DNA of 43,884 nt, from NCBI RefSeq assembly GCF_002902625.1, contig NZ_PPRG01000008.1:1-43884 (forward strand). The letters are read 5' to 3'. Positions within the stretch are counted from its first letter, which is position 1; each line of letters starts with the position of its first letter. The position numbers and the translations under genes were made by a program. Of this stretch, positions 9,683 through 18,256 are shown one piece after another. A model generated the notes under the pieces. It was not told where the DNA came from. It was given only the letters and a program-made list of their open reading frames with translations, and did no database searches. The stretch comes from Staphylococcus devriesei (GTDB taxonomy: Bacteria; Bacillota; Bacilli; Staphylococcales; Staphylococcaceae).

Positions 9683-10075
9683 TTACTGTGGATTTTTAGA
9701 AAATGTTTCAATCCATTTTACTACAGCTGGTGCTATTAAAGCGGTGTCGTTCTTATCAAACCAACGTATATCTGTAATTTCATGATCAATTTTCACATTA
9801 TCCCAATCAATTTGTTTATTTATTGTAAAACCATTAAGTTCGGTTAAAGTATCTGGTTGTGGGTAAGCATCTCCTACTACTGTACCTATATATGTAAAAT
9901 CTTGGAGTGAAAATTCTAATTGCAATTCTTCTTTAATTTCTCTTTGAATCGCTTCTAATTGCGTTTCCCCTTCATCAATCTTTCCACCTGGAAAATAATA
10001 TTTCTCCCTATTGCGTACTTGCACTAATAAAATTTGATCTTCTCTTTCTTCAACTAAACACACGCACTTAATCAC
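9683..10075 (-). CDS. NUDIX hydrolase
   Basis: 130 aa. The NUDIX box is seen at about residues 30-52: GGKIDEGET followed by REIKEELQLEF, matching Gx5Ex7REUxEExGU with Leu in place of the final Gly region. Such enzymes hydrolyse nucleoside diphosphates linked to another moiety; the substrate cannot be told from sequence. The start is a GTG at 10075, with AAAGGG 8 nt upstream; an out-of-frame ATG just before it is followed at once by a stop. It is monocistronic, ending against the repeat at 9563-9657. Confidence 0.85.
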   Translation of the reverse strand: MIKCVCLVEEREDQILLVQVRNREKYYFPGGKIDEGETQLEAIQREIKEELQLEFSLQDFTYIGTVVGDAYPQPDTLTELNGFTINKQIDWDNVKIDHEITDIRWFDKNDTALIAPAVVKWIETFSKNPQ

Positions 10076-10400
10076 ATCTATCGCCCTTTCCTTTTTAAAT
10101 ATTATGACTTCAAAAAAATAACTTAATTTAGTATGATGTTAACATATATTATTAGAAGAAAACTAAATCTAATTCTATTTTAGTGAACTACTATAAAATT
10201 GAAATTAGGATTAGGACAAAGCTATTTAGATTGTAGATAGAATTAATGAGACCGAGACATTGATGGTTTATGCTTTAGGAAAGTGATGGACAGTGTCTCA
10301 ACCTCGTTGTAGTTCTTGCTTCAAAAGGACCATTTATCGGTGTCTTAATAGAAAGATATACAATGTCCTAGTCCATTAAATTGTTCGGAGGGTTTTATTC
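10076..10400. other. intergenic stretch with one imperfect palindrome (10248-10305)
   Basis: There is no convincing gene. GAG..GAGACA (10248-10259) pairs with TGTCTC..CTC (10294-10305), a second type of intergenic hairpin. The plus-strand gene at 10401 has GGAGGG at its ribosome site. Confidence 0.5.
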
Positions 10401-10679
10401 ATGGCAAAAAAATCAGGATTAGCACGTTTTTCAAGTTTAGTAAGTACTGCCGGATTTATCGTTGATGGCTATAATGGTATTAAATTTGATGCTAAAAATA
10501 AAAACTTAGTATATTTATCATTAGGCTTAAGCGCAGTAGGTACGATTATCGACTTTGTAGTCTCAATGAAATCACCACGTAAATTCCGTAAACTAGCAGC
10601 GTTTACTTCATTTATTATTAATGTCACACGCTTAGCTTCAAGCTTTAGAAAAGTTAAAGAAGACTATAACTTCCAATAA
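10401..10679 (+). CDS. small membrane protein, unknown function
   Basis: 92 aa, basic at both ends. Two hydrophobic segments, about 12-24 and 40-57 (VYLSLGLSAVGTIIDFVVSM), plus a weaker third near 68-82, suggest an inner-membrane protein. CGGAGGG sits 9 nt before the ATG. I do not recognise a domain. The gene stands alone, between the NUDIX gene and the LysM-CHAP hydrolase, and ends at a strong bidirectional terminator. Confidence 0.75.
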   Translation: MAKKSGLARFSSLVSTAGFIVDGYNGIKFDAKNKNLVYLSLGLSAVGTIIDFVVSMKSPRKFRKLAAFTSFIINVTRLASSFRKVKEDYNFQ

Positions 10680-10707
10680 AAATTTACTAGAAAATCAATT
10701 CTAAAAT

Positions 10708-10756
10708 AATAGGCATACAAAGAGGACTTTAATTGAAATCTCTTTGTATGCCTATT
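10708..10756. terminator. bidirectional terminator
   Basis: A 17-bp perfect stem, AATAGGCATACAAAGAG (10708-10724) with its complement at 10740-10756, has A- and T-rich flanks. It separates the convergent genes at 10401 and 10762. Confidence 0.88.
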
Positions 10757-10761
10757 TTATA

Positions 10762-11571
10762 CTAATGAATAAATTTATAATTTCGTAATTGATATGACGA
10801 AATTGTACGATATGTTGTAATTCCTGGTCCTGCGCTAAAGTTCATTTCTGAAACTAAAATACTACCATTACTATTGATTCTTTCTACAAAAGCAACATGC
10901 CCATAGTATCCTGCATCTGATTGGGCAATAGCCCCAACTTCTGGACGGTAATCTACTCGATATCCATCGCTCAAAGCCGCGTCATCCCAGTTATTTGCGT
11001 TCCACCAATATGTGCTAATACCTCTGCCAACAGCTAAACGACGATTAAACACATGCCATGTACATTGGCCCCAATCATATAAATTACTATGACTAAACTT
11101 AGGTGAATTATAATAACTTGATGTTTGGGTTGTCGTTGGTCTAGGTGTAGAAACGCTCGCTGTGCCTGAGACTTTTAATTTTTGTCCTGGATAAATCAGG
11201 AAATTATTTAGTCCATTTAAATTCATAATGTGACGGTATGTAGTGCCATAACGGCTAGCGATCGAAGACAAACTATCTCCATATTTTACTGTATATGTAT
11301 TACTCGAACCACTGTAAGATGATTGATTTGATGATCTAGATGGACTAGATGAATGAGACACCTTCAATACTTGATTTGGGAAAATAAGATTCGATGATAA
11401 GCCATTTAAAGATTTTAATTGAGATACTGTGATACCATATTTATGCGAAATAGACCATAATGATTCTCCACTTCGAACTGTGTGTGTTGTTGATGCTTCA
11501 GCTTGATGTGCAAATAGTACGCTACATGCACCTGTCCCTACAATTGCTGTCGCAAGAAGTTTTTTCTTCAT
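10762..11571 (-). CDS. LysM-CHAP peptidoglycan hydrolase, Sle1-type with two LysM repeats
   Basis: 269 aa, secreted. A signal peptide ends at about AEA26. LysM repeats lie at about 29-72 and 92-135, joined by Ser/Asn-rich linkers. A C-terminal CHAP amidase/endopeptidase domain spans about 150-269, with catalytic Cys170 in YDWGQCTW and His225 in [13 protein letters not shown] enzymes cut the stem peptide or the amide bond of peptidoglycan during cell separation. The locus next to mccAB matches that of sle1/aaa in S. aureus, but Sle1 there has three LysM repeats (about 334 aa), so this version is one repeat shorter. The start is well supported by AAGGAGG. Confidence is high for class, lower for strict orthology. 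Confidence 0.88.
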   Translation of the reverse strand: MKKKLLATAIVGTGACSVLFAHQAEASTTHTVRSGESLWSISHKYGITVSQLKSLNGLSSNLIFPNQVLKVSHSSSPSRSSNQSSYSGSSNTYTVKYGDSLSSIASRYGTTYRHIMNLNGLNNFLIYPGQKLKVSGTASVSTPRPTTTQTSSYYNSPKFSHSNLYDWGQCTWHVFNRRLAVGRGISTYWWNANNWDDAALSDGYRVDYRPEVGAIAQSDAGYYGHVAFVERINSNGSILVSEMNFSAGPGITTYRTISSYQLRNYKFIH

Positions 11572-11834
11572 ACAAAGCGCCTCCTTAAGCGTATAGTTGT
11601 TTTGGTTAACTCACCATTTTAATCGTGTTGTATTAGACACTTATCATAATTATTTGTGTTCCGTCCGATCAAGTTTCCTACTTATATAAAATTAATATAT
11701 TTCTTTATGATATTCCATTTCAATTTGATTACATATTTATGAAGTTTTAATGTACTAATTATAAAATTGAAACTATATAAATTAACGCATAATTCAGAAT
11801 TCAATATAATATAACCTACTCTTAAATATAAAAA

Positions 11835-11888
11835 AGAGGCGAGACAGAAATCTAATTTAACTCCAAAGATTTCATCGTCTCGCCCCGA
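11835..11888 (-). terminator. palindromic intergenic repeat acting as terminator of mccAB
   Basis: On the minus strand, GGGGCGAGACGATGAAATC pairs with GATTTCTGTCTCGCCTC and is followed by TTTTTTATATTT, a textbook intrinsic terminator for mccA-mccB. It belongs to the same repeat family as 9563-9657. The apparent reading frame across 11682-11891 has no ribosome site and I treat it as spurious. Confidence 0.82.
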
Positions 11889-11970
11889 CAAGGTTGGAAC
11901 CCCATTTATAGGTTTCCTAAATCACAAATTATTAATATCTTCACTTCTCTTAATAATAAAATCTAATTTA

Positions 11971-13119
11971 TTATTTGTTTAATGAATCGATTGCTTGTTT
12001 TAAATCTTCAACTAAATCATCCGTATCTTCAATACCGATAGATAGACGTACTAAGCCGTCAGTTATACCTTCTTTAGCACGTACATCTGGTGGAATAGAC
12101 GCATGAGTCATTAAGGCAGGTACTGAAATTAAACTTTCCACTGCACCTAAACTTTCAGCTAAAGTGAAGTAATGTGTTTTATGAATCAATTGTTTTGCCG
12201 CTTCTGTATCTTTTACTTCAAAAGCAATAACACCCGTATGTCCACTAGCTTGAGCTGCGTGAATATCATGGTTTAAGTGTTCTTTAATCATCGGATGGAA
12301 GACTTGTTGTACGGCAGGATGGCTTTGTAACATCTCAACAATACCTTCCACATTACGGTTAATTTGTTCCATACGTAATCCTAGTGTTTTAATACCACGC
12401 ACTAATAAATAGCTATCTTGAGGCCCAAGTACCCCACCAGTTGAATTAGAAATGAACGCTAATCGTTCGCCTAACTCATCATCAGCTGTCGCAACTAAGC
12501 CGGCTACCACGTCGCTATGACCACCTAAATATTTCGTAGCTGAATGTAATACGATATCAATACCAAAATCTAATGGGTTTTGGTAATAAGGTGTCATAAA
12601 TGTATTATCTACAACAGAAATTAAGTTATGTTCTTTTGCAATTTCTGCTGTACGTTTAATATCAGTTACGCGTAATAGTGGATTTGAAGGTGTTTCCACA
12701 TATAACATTTTAGTTTCTGGTTTGATGTAAGATTTAACTTCTTCAATGTGTGTTGTATCAACGAAATCTACATCGATGCCATAACGTGTAAAGACTTTTG
12801 TTAATGCACGATAAGTCCCACCGTAGACGTCAGAATTTAAAATAAGATGATCACCTTTATCTAATAACATAATAACAGCACTAATTGCAGCCATACCAGA
12901 ACCAAAGGCAAAGCCATGTTTACCATTCTCTAAGTTAGCAATGACACTTTCTACTGAGGTACGTGTTGGATTAGCAGTACGAGAATATTCATACCCTTGA
13001 CGTAAATCACCGATATCGTCTTGTAAATAAGTACTAGTTTGATAAATTGGCGTTGTTACTGCACCTGTAAAGTCATCCGTAGTATGTCCACCGTGAATCA
13101 TTTGCGTTTTTTTCTTCAT
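11971..13119 (-). CDS. mccB: cystathionine gamma-lyase / homocysteine gamma-lyase (PLP)
   Basis: 382 aa Cys/Met metabolism PLP enzyme. The PLP lysine is Lys196 in HSATKYLGGHSDVVAG. Also visible are YSRTANPTRTSVE, the phosphate-binding GSGMAAISAV, and DNTFMTPYYQNP. The pair mccA-mccB converts homocysteine to cysteine by reverse transsulfuration: MccA makes cystathionine from homocysteine and an activated serine, and MccB cleaves it to cysteine. The start codon is 5 nt after the mccA stop and has GGAG upstream. S. aureus annotations call this gene metB; gamma-lyase against gamma-synthase activity cannot be told from sequence, but the linkage to mccA favours lyase. Confidence 0.88.
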   Translation of the reverse strand: MKKKTQMIHGGHTTDDFTGAVTTPIYQTSTYLQDDIGDLRQGYEYSRTANPTRTSVESVIANLENGKHGFAFGSGMAAISAVIMLLDKGDHLILNSDVYGGTYRALTKVFTRYGIDVDFVDTTHIEEVKSYIKPETKMLYVETPSNPLLRVTDIKRTAEIAKEHNLISVVDNTFMTPYYQNPLDFGIDIVLHSATKYLGGHSDVVAGLVATADDELGERLAFISNSTGGVLGPQDSYLLVRGIKTLGLRMEQINRNVEGIVEMLQSHPAVQQVFHPMIKEHLNHDIHAAQASGHTGVIAFEVKDTEAAKQLIHKTHYFTLAESLGAVESLISVPALMTHASIPPDVRAKEGITDGLVRLSIGIEDTDDLVEDLKQAIDSLNK

Positions 13120-13124
13120 TATAA

Positions 13125-14021
13125 TTATTCTCCTTTGTAGTCAAAGATTTGTTTAGACATATAGCGATCGCTACCGTCTGGGAAAATGGTTACAATAATA
13201 CCTTTATCGATGCGTTTTTTAATTTCTAAAGCACCTTGTAAAGCTGCACCTGAGGAGCTTCCTACAAGTAAACCCTCTTGTTGCGCTAAGCGTTTTACAT
13301 TTTCAAAACCGAGCTTGTCACTTACAGTAATAATATCATCCACTAATGATTTATCTAAAAATACCGGCCATTTCTCAGAGCCAATACCTTCTATATCATG
13401 AGCGTGTGCTTCACCACCATTGAGCACTGAGCCTTCTGGTTCCACGATAATATTCTTAACGTTAAATGATCGTAAATGTTGCGCCACACCAGTAAACGTA
13501 CCACCTGAGCCCGCTCCAGCCACGAAATAATCGATGTGTGGCAAAGCATCGGTCAATTGTTTACCTAACGTATGCGTATAAGCAGCCGGGTTATGTGTCG
13601 TTTCAAATTGATTCATATATACAGCATCATTTGCTTCGGCATAAGCACTCGCTTCTTGTTGCGCACCTATCATGCCCTTATCTTTCGCTGTACGTTTAAT
13701 CTTAGCACCTAATGCGCGCATAATCGAAATCTTTTCTTGTGAGAATCCTTCAGGCGCAAAAATCACACAATTTAAATTATACCGATTAGCTGCAATTGCT
13801 AATCCAATACCTGTATTACCAGCAGTCGCCTCTACAATCGTGTCACCGACTTGTACACGGCCCTCTTCTAAAGCAATTTCTACTAAATACTTACCTAAAC
13901 GATCTTTTACACTTCCACCTGGATTAAATTGTTCTAACTTAGCGTAAATTCGAACATTTTCATCACTAAAGCTTTCTAACAATACAAGTGGCGTCTGTCC
14001 TATTAAGTCATATGCAATCAT
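13125..14021 (-). CDS. mccA: cystathionine beta-synthase-type / O-acetylserine-dependent PLP enzyme
   Basis: 298 aa fold type II PLP enzyme. The PLP lysine is Lys39 in NPGGSVKDRLG, with the phosphate loop at GSGGTFTG, TAGNTGIGLA as the substrate loop, and VGSSSGAA near the C-terminus. Length and linkage to mccB fit MccA/CysM. It lacks the regulatory CBS domains of eukaryotic cystathionine beta-synthases. The ATG at 14021 has no adjacent ribosome site; the only good Shine-Dalgarno (14040-14047) is 18 nt away and better placed for a tiny ORF at 14008-14031. A stop codon lies in frame two codons upstream, so an earlier start is not possible. Confidence 0.88.
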   Translation of the reverse strand: MIAYDLIGQTPLVLLESFSDENVRIYAKLEQFNPGGSVKDRLGKYLVEIALEEGRVQVGDTIVEATAGNTGIGLAIAANRYNLNCVIFAPEGFSQEKISIMRALGAKIKRTAKDKGMIGAQQEASAYAEANDAVYMNQFETTHNPAAYTHTLGKQLTDALPHIDYFVAGAGSGGTFTGVAQHLRSFNVKNIIVEPEGSVLNGGEAHAHDIEGIGSEKWPVFLDKSLVDDIITVSDKLGFENVKRLAQQEGLLVGSSSGAALQGALEIKKRIDKGIIVTIFPDGSDRYMSKQIFDYKGE

Positions 14022-14031
14022 AATTTATCAT
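14008..14031 (-). CDS. candidate upstream ORF (7 aa, MINYDCI) overlapping the mccA start
   Basis: ATG at 14031 is 8 nt downstream of AAAGGGAG (14040-14047), the best ribosome site in the leader. It encodes MINYDCI and stops at 14008-14010, inside mccA in another frame. The mccA ATG (14019-14021) lies within it. Seen in sequence; a role in translational coupling or cysteine sensing is inference. Confidence 0.35.
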   Translation of the reverse strand: MINYDCI

Positions 14032-14094
14032 TCAGTACGCTCCCTTTCGCCTGAATATAACCCACTTTCTGTATATAATATTCATTTCCTCATA

Positions 14095-14119
14095 AATCCA
14101 TACTTAAACACTATGGATT
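14095..14119. promoter_or_regulatory. inverted repeat upstream of mccA, possible CymR operator
   Basis: AATCCATA (14095-14102) is repeated inverted as TATGGATT (14112-14119) with a 9-nt spacer, about 75 nt before the mccA start. The mccAB genes are CymR-controlled in Bacillus and staphylococci, so this dyad is a candidate operator; the assignment is inference. Confidence 0.4.
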
Positions 14120-14301
14120 ATACGCTATCCGGTTTATGATTGCAAAATGCTAAACCTTACATTTTTCGTAAAAATTTTAGTAAATAAGGAGCAACTTAAT
14201 AACTATCGTTTACCTTAGCGCTCGTGTTACCATAATAATGATGACTATGCGAGAAATGGGCAATGACTGTTCATAAACAACACTATAAAGGAGTATATAT
14301 A

Positions 14302-14832
14302 ATGACCTCAAAGGCAGATTTATCGTTATCCGTTTTTACGAACGAGCAATATAAAAACTTAAACTACAGTAATAGTAACTTTAGAAATGCGATGTATGAT
14401 GAATTAGAAGTAAATAAAGGTCGCTTTAAAAACTGTAACTTCTCTGAAGGTATCTTCAAGAATGTAAATGCAATCTCTAATTCTAAATTTATTGGTTGTG
14501 ATTTTAATAGCAGTATCTTTGTAAACATTAATTTCTTTAAGACCTTAATAAGCAAAGTAGACTTTAGTGTGACTACATTTGATGATAGCCAATTTAACGC
14601 TTTAACAATTGAACATAGTTACTTTAAAGATTGTAGTTTACGTAACGTGACGTTTAAAGACGTGGTGTTTAAGAAAGTTATTTTTGAAAATGTAGCATTA
14701 GATTTATGTCATTTAGATGGTATAAAAATTAAGGACTGTACATTTAAGAATGTTTCAATTAATAACTCTTCAATTCCTGAAAAAGTAATGAAAGAGTTAC
14801 ATAAACACGATGTAAGATTTGAGAACATGTAA
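14302..14832 (+). CDS. pentapeptide-repeat-like protein
   Basis: About 176 aa from ATG 14302, which follows AAAGGAG at 7 nt; the in-frame ATG at 14263 lacks a ribosome site. Nearly the whole protein from residue 20 is a run of degenerate five-residue repeats with Phe, Leu or Ile at the centre and Asn, Ser or Asp around it: SNFRN, GRFKNCNFSEGIFKN, SKFIGCDFNSSIFVN, CTFKNVSINNSSI. This predicts a right-handed quadrilateral beta-helix. Some such proteins protect DNA gyrase, most have no known role. No partner gene is adjacent: mccA is divergent, and a terminator follows directly. Confidence 0.75.
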   Translation: MTSKADLSLSVFTNEQYKNLNYSNSNFRNAMYDELEVNKGRFKNCNFSEGIFKNVNAISNSKFIGCDFNSSIFVNINFFKTLISKVDFSVTTFDDSQFNALTIEHSYFKDCSLRNVTFKDVVFKKVIFENVALDLCHLDGIKIKDCTFKNVSINNSSIPEKVMKELHKHDVRFENM

Positions 14833-14841
14833 TATTGCATA

Positions 14842-14885
14842 AAAACTGTCGCCTAGTTATATAGCTAGGACGACAGTTTTTTTGT
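14842..14885 (+). terminator. terminator after the pentapeptide gene
   Basis: AAACTGTCGCCTAG pairs with CTAGGACGACAGTTT and is followed by a run of seven or more T. Confidence 0.9.
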
Positions 14886-15007
14886 GCGAAAATTATAATT
14901 GAATTATCATTGTCATCGCTTAGTGGCTCGCTTAATACTGTTTTGAAATGTTTTAAATAATAAATTTAAAGGAATAAAAAGTAAAGTATGTATAAGGGGG
15001 AAACGCA

Positions 15008-15547
15008 ATGTCTACACATGAAAATCATCATTATGAAGAATTTGAAGCGAGTAATATTAAAAAAGACGATTTAATGGATATTGATGAATTGAAACAATTA
15101 GTCGGAAAATTCGACGATAACAATGAAGATGAAGAATTAAAACAAAGTATTAATACTGAAATTGGTAAATGGAAAGAATATATTAGAGACCAATTCAAAC
15201 CGGAAGATCCTGCAGAAAAATCTAGACTTTCAAATATTGCCGATAAAGTGCACGGAGACGTTAACGTCGCGTTTGAATATAATGAAGGCGATAAAATATA
15301 TGACTTTTTAGAAGCTTCTTACCAACGAAGTAAAGAAGATTTAGTGTATGGTCGTACATTAATTTTATATTCAGAAAGTGAAATGATTAAACAATCGCTT
15401 ACTTTCTTTGACTCTACAGAAGAAAACCATAAATTAGCTACGTTCATCAACGCTAAAAATATAGAAATCGGTAAAGAAATTATGTCAGAAGACTATATCG
15501 AATTATTAGAAACTGAACGTGATTATTTAAACGCCCTTTTCAAATAA
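15008..15547 (+). CDS. acidic cytoplasmic protein, unknown function
   Basis: 179 aa, rich in Glu, Asp and Lys, no signal peptide or membrane helix, mostly predicted helical. AAGGGGG stands 8 nt before the ATG. The N-terminal third (residues 1-55) is highly acidic and likely flexible. The second half (KIYDFLEASYQRSKEDLVYG onward) looks like a small folded helical domain. I recognise no family. It ends in a bidirectional terminator shared with the symporter gene. Confidence 0.7.
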   Translation: MSTHENHHYEEFEASNIKKDDLMDIDELKQLVGKFDDNNEDEELKQSINTEIGKWKEYIRDQFKPEDPAEKSRLSNIADKVHGDVNVAFEYNEGDKIYDFLEASYQRSKEDLVYGRTLILYSESEMIKQSLTFFDSTEENHKLATFINAKNIEIGKEIMSEDYIELLETERDYLNALFK

Positions 15548-15565
15548 AAAGAGAATTGACTATAA

Positions 15566-15634
15566 AAAGTGGAAGCTAACGCATTGAAGTAGGATAAAAT
15601 ATTCCCACAATGCACTTTAGCTTCCACTTTATTT
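15566..15634. terminator. bidirectional terminator
   Basis: AAAGTGGAAGCTAA (from 15566) pairs with TTAGCTTCCACTTT (to 15630), with further pairing of GCATTG and CAATGC inside. T-rich on both outgoing strands, between convergent genes. Confidence 0.85.
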
Positions 15635-15637
15635 TTA

Positions 15638-16966
15638 TTAAAATAGTTGAACGACAAACACTAGTATAATCACTGCCGGCATGATGAATTTAATTAAAAA
15701 GTACCATGGCGCAAATAATTTAAATTTATCCTTACCAAAACTTTCTTTCAGAGCTTCTTTATCTAACAATTGACCCACTACTAATGTAGTACCTAATGCA
15801 CCTAATGGCATGAGTATGTTAGAAACCACGAAATCCATATTATCAAAAATTGTACCAGCTCCAAATGTAATGCCACTTAAACTACTGAACGACAATGTCG
15901 CTGGAATACTGATAATAAAGACTAATACACTAGCGATTAACGCAATCGGCTTACGTTTCGTGTTATCGTTTTTCGTAAAGTTAGAAACGTTAAGCTCTAA
16001 TAGCGAAATTGATGACGTTAAAGCCGCAAATAAGAAGAGTATCAAGAATATAAAATAGAAGACATTACCGAAGCCCATTTGGCTAAATACTAAAGGTAAG
16101 ACTTTAAACAATAAGCCAGGGCCTTCTTGCGGTTCATATCCAAATGACTGTAATGCTGGAAAAATAGCTAATCCAGCTAATACTGATACTAAAATATTCA
16201 TAATGACAATTGAAATAGCGGATGATTTAATTGTCATCTCTTTAGGGGCGTAACTTGCATACGTAATCATCCCTGTTGTTCCTAATGAGAGTGTAAAGAA
16301 TGATTGACCTAATGCGAATAATACACCTTTCATTGAAATATCTTCTAATCTAGGTTGTAAAATATAGCGCACGCCGTCTAGCGCACCGTCTAAAGATAAA
16401 GATTTAATAACTACGATAATTAAAAAAACAAATAATAGAGGCATCATTACTTTTGAAGCTTTCTCTAACCCCTTCTCAACACCTAACATTACAATAATCA
16501 TTGTTAAAAAGATAAAGATACCTTGTCCTAAAACAGTTAACCAAGGATTGCTAATAATTGCTTCAAAGTTAATACTTGTCAATGAAGCTTCCTCAATTGA
16601 TAATATTTGTAAAATAACATTTCCAAGATAAATAATAATCCATCCACCGATAACACTATAAAAACCAAATAAAATAAATACGGCTAAATTCCCGTTCCAT
16701 CCAATAATATTCAGCCACTTTTTACCTGTTAGCTTACTATATATTTTAGTAGTATAAGTTCGTCCCATCTTACCTACTGTAAATTCCATAATTAATAGCG
16801 GTAATCCTATAAATATTGTAAATAATAAGAATAAAAGTAAGAATGCGCCGCCTCCGTAAATGCCAGCCATATATGGGAACTTCCACATTGCGCCTAGTCC
16901 TATCGCTGAACCAGCACTCGCCAAAATAAATCCTGTCGACGTCTTCCATTCAGATTGGCTACTCAT
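15638..16966 (-). CDS. sodium-dependent (NSS family) transporter
   Basis: 442 aa with about 11 membrane helices. Helix 1 carries the neurotransmitter:sodium symporter signature ASAGSAIGLGAMWKFPY, whose unwound part binds Na+ and substrate; GGGAFLLLFLLFTIFIGLPLLIMEF follows in two parts as in LeuT and Tyt1. The length suits 11-helix bacterial members such as Tyt1. Likely substrate is an amino acid, unidentified. The chosen ATG at 16966 (MSSQSEW) follows AAAGGGAG; an in-frame start 13 codons earlier lacks one. Located next to mccAB as in S. aureus. Confidence 0.88.
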   Translation of the reverse strand: MSSQSEWKTSTGFILASAGSAIGLGAMWKFPYMAGIYGGGAFLLLFLLFTIFIGLPLLIMEFTVGKMGRTYTTKIYSKLTGKKWLNIIGWNGNLAVFILFGFYSVIGGWIIIYLGNVILQILSIEEASLTSINFEAIISNPWLTVLGQGIFIFLTMIIVMLGVEKGLEKASKVMMPLLFVFLIIVVIKSLSLDGALDGVRYILQPRLEDISMKGVLFALGQSFFTLSLGTTGMITYASYAPKEMTIKSSAISIVIMNILVSVLAGLAIFPALQSFGYEPQEGPGLLFKVLPLVFSQMGFGNVFYFIFLILFLFAALTSSISLLELNVSNFTKNDNTKRKPIALIASVLVFIISIPATLSFSSLSGITFGAGTIFDNMDFVVSNILMPLGALGTTLVVGQLLDKEALKESFGKDKFKLFAPWYFLIKFIMPAVIILVFVVQLF

Positions 16967-17129
16967 TAAATTCACTCCCTTTAACGCGTTAAAGCGTTTA
17001 TGCAATTAAGTACTACTTTATCATGTCTTAGTCTAAAGTGCAATATGTGTAAAAATTCATCTTAAGAGATATAAATAGCTAACTTGGGATGTATAAAATG
17101 TGTGTTCATTTATGCTTATTGCCAAATAA

Positions 17130-17170
17130 AAACAGGTCTGAACTATTAATTTATATGCTTAGACCTGTTT
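17130..17170 (-). terminator. terminator of the esterase gene
   Basis: On the minus strand AAACAGGTCT (17161-17170) pairs with AGACCTGTTT (17130-17139), followed by TTATTT. Confidence 0.8.
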
Positions 17171-17180
17171 AGTATTTTAA

Positions 17181-17912
17181 TTATTTTGAATTGAAAAACT
17201 CAACAATTTCTTGTTCAACATTGTCACTACCCTCGCCATATGTCATAAGGTGTTTACTTAACGGATGACTTGATAGTTCCTTATCATTACTATTAATATG
17301 CTCAAAAATGTAATGCGCACTTTCTTGGTATGAGGCTTCATCTTTTTCCCCATATAAGATTCTAGCAGATGTACGAATATCTTCTAAATGTGACGTAATA
17401 TTTGAAATAAAGTGTTTAAACTTAGTAATACTAGAACGATAATCATCAATCATACTTAGTTGTCTATGCGCTTCAGCTTCATCTAAATTGAGCAATTGGT
17501 TCATACGTTGACCATAACGTTCCATTCGCCATACAATACCCGCTTCGTCCTTTTCACTTGGTGCAGACATGACCGCTATTTTCGCAACTTCGACTGTTTC
17601 TGCTAATTTTAAAGTGAATAGTCCACCTAATGAGACGCCAGTGGCATATATCGTTTTATAGCCCTCATTTTTTAAAAATTCATACCCAGCTAAGACATCG
17701 TCCCACCAGTCATCAACGTTAAATTGAACAAATTGATCTAATGGCAAACCGTGCCCTCTATAATTAGGGGCGTAACACGTATAGCCTTGATTATTAAGGA
17801 CAATAGCTAATGGTTTAATATCACGAATTGTCCCTGTGAACGAATGTAGTAATAAAACCGCTTCGTCACGTGTGCCTGTAAGATGAATTGGATGTGGCGA
17901 TTTGACTTTCAT
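17181..17912 (-). CDS. carboxylesterase, Est30 type
   Basis: 243 aa alpha/beta hydrolase. Nucleophile Ser94 in TGVSLGG, acid Asp191 in GEKDEAS, and His221 in SKHLMT give a full triad at nearly the positions of Geobacillus Est30 (Ser94/Asp193/His223). LLHSFTG near 21-27 forms the oxyanion hole. It acts on short carboxylic esters or monoacylglycerols; the natural substrate is unknown. Start: ATG 17912, with AGGGAGAG 7-10 nt upstream; a TTG at 17933 would overlap that site and add a non-family extension. Stands alone, upstream of a decayed patatin gene. Confidence 0.88.
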   Translation of the reverse strand: MKVKSPHPIHLTGTRDEAVLLLHSFTGTIRDIKPLAIVLNNQGYTCYAPNYRGHGLPLDQFVQFNVDDWWDDVLAGYEFLKNEGYKTIYATGVSLGGLFTLKLAETVEVAKIAVMSAPSEKDEAGIVWRMERYGQRMNQLLNLDEAEAHRQLSMIDDYRSSITKFKHFISNITSHLEDIRTSARILYGEKDEASYQESAHYIFEHINSNDKELSSHPLSKHLMTYGEGSDNVEQEIVEFFNSK

Positions 17913-17976
17913 TGAGTATCTCTCCCTTTTCAAACAATAATTTTTTTATACTGCCAACCGTCTTAAATATTGAAAA

Positions 17977-18228
17977 TTAATCTACCCACTCGTTATATTC
18001 TTTGTGAATACGCTGGGCGAGTGAAAGGCTTTGGCGACAACCCATATTTCCCACTTTAATAATGTTCTCTGGGTTTTAAATATTATTACCAACTTCTGCT
18101 TCACTCTCACTATCCGTCTTGTCCATGTTCACATCATTCTCTAGTCATCCGGCCAACACGCCAGCTTGCCAAGCAATGCCAGTAATGCCGCCACCTAACA
18201 CTAATGTAGGCTCTTCTATCATCGCCAT
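17977..18228 (-). pseudogene. decayed patatin-like phospholipase gene
   Basis: From ATG 18228 the minus strand reads MAMIEEPTLVLGGGITGIAW then QAGVLAG, the start of a patatin-like lipid acyl hydrolase (the family has a glycine-rich oxyanion loop followed by TGIAWQ or similar). TGA at 18145-18147 interrupts it. The same frame then continues LENDVNMDKTDSESEAE to a second stop at 18076-18078, consistent with the region before the lost GTSAG nucleophile motif. A separate frame ends with MGCRQSLSLAQRIHKEYNEW before 17977. The rest of the roughly 270-residue protein is missing. Recognition is from motif memory; the nonsense codon is seen directly. Confidence 0.6.
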
Positions 18229-18256
18229 CTTTCCTTATTTTTCAAATGACTTTGAA

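Noticed and set aside
11682-11891. Minus-strand 69-codon frame
   Set aside because: Covers the repeat/terminator at 11835-11888 and has no ribosome site.
14022-14262. T-box or SAM riboswitch upstream of mccA
   Set aside because: No T-box sequence (AGGGTGGNACCGCG) or SAM core found; only the simple dyad at 14095-14119.
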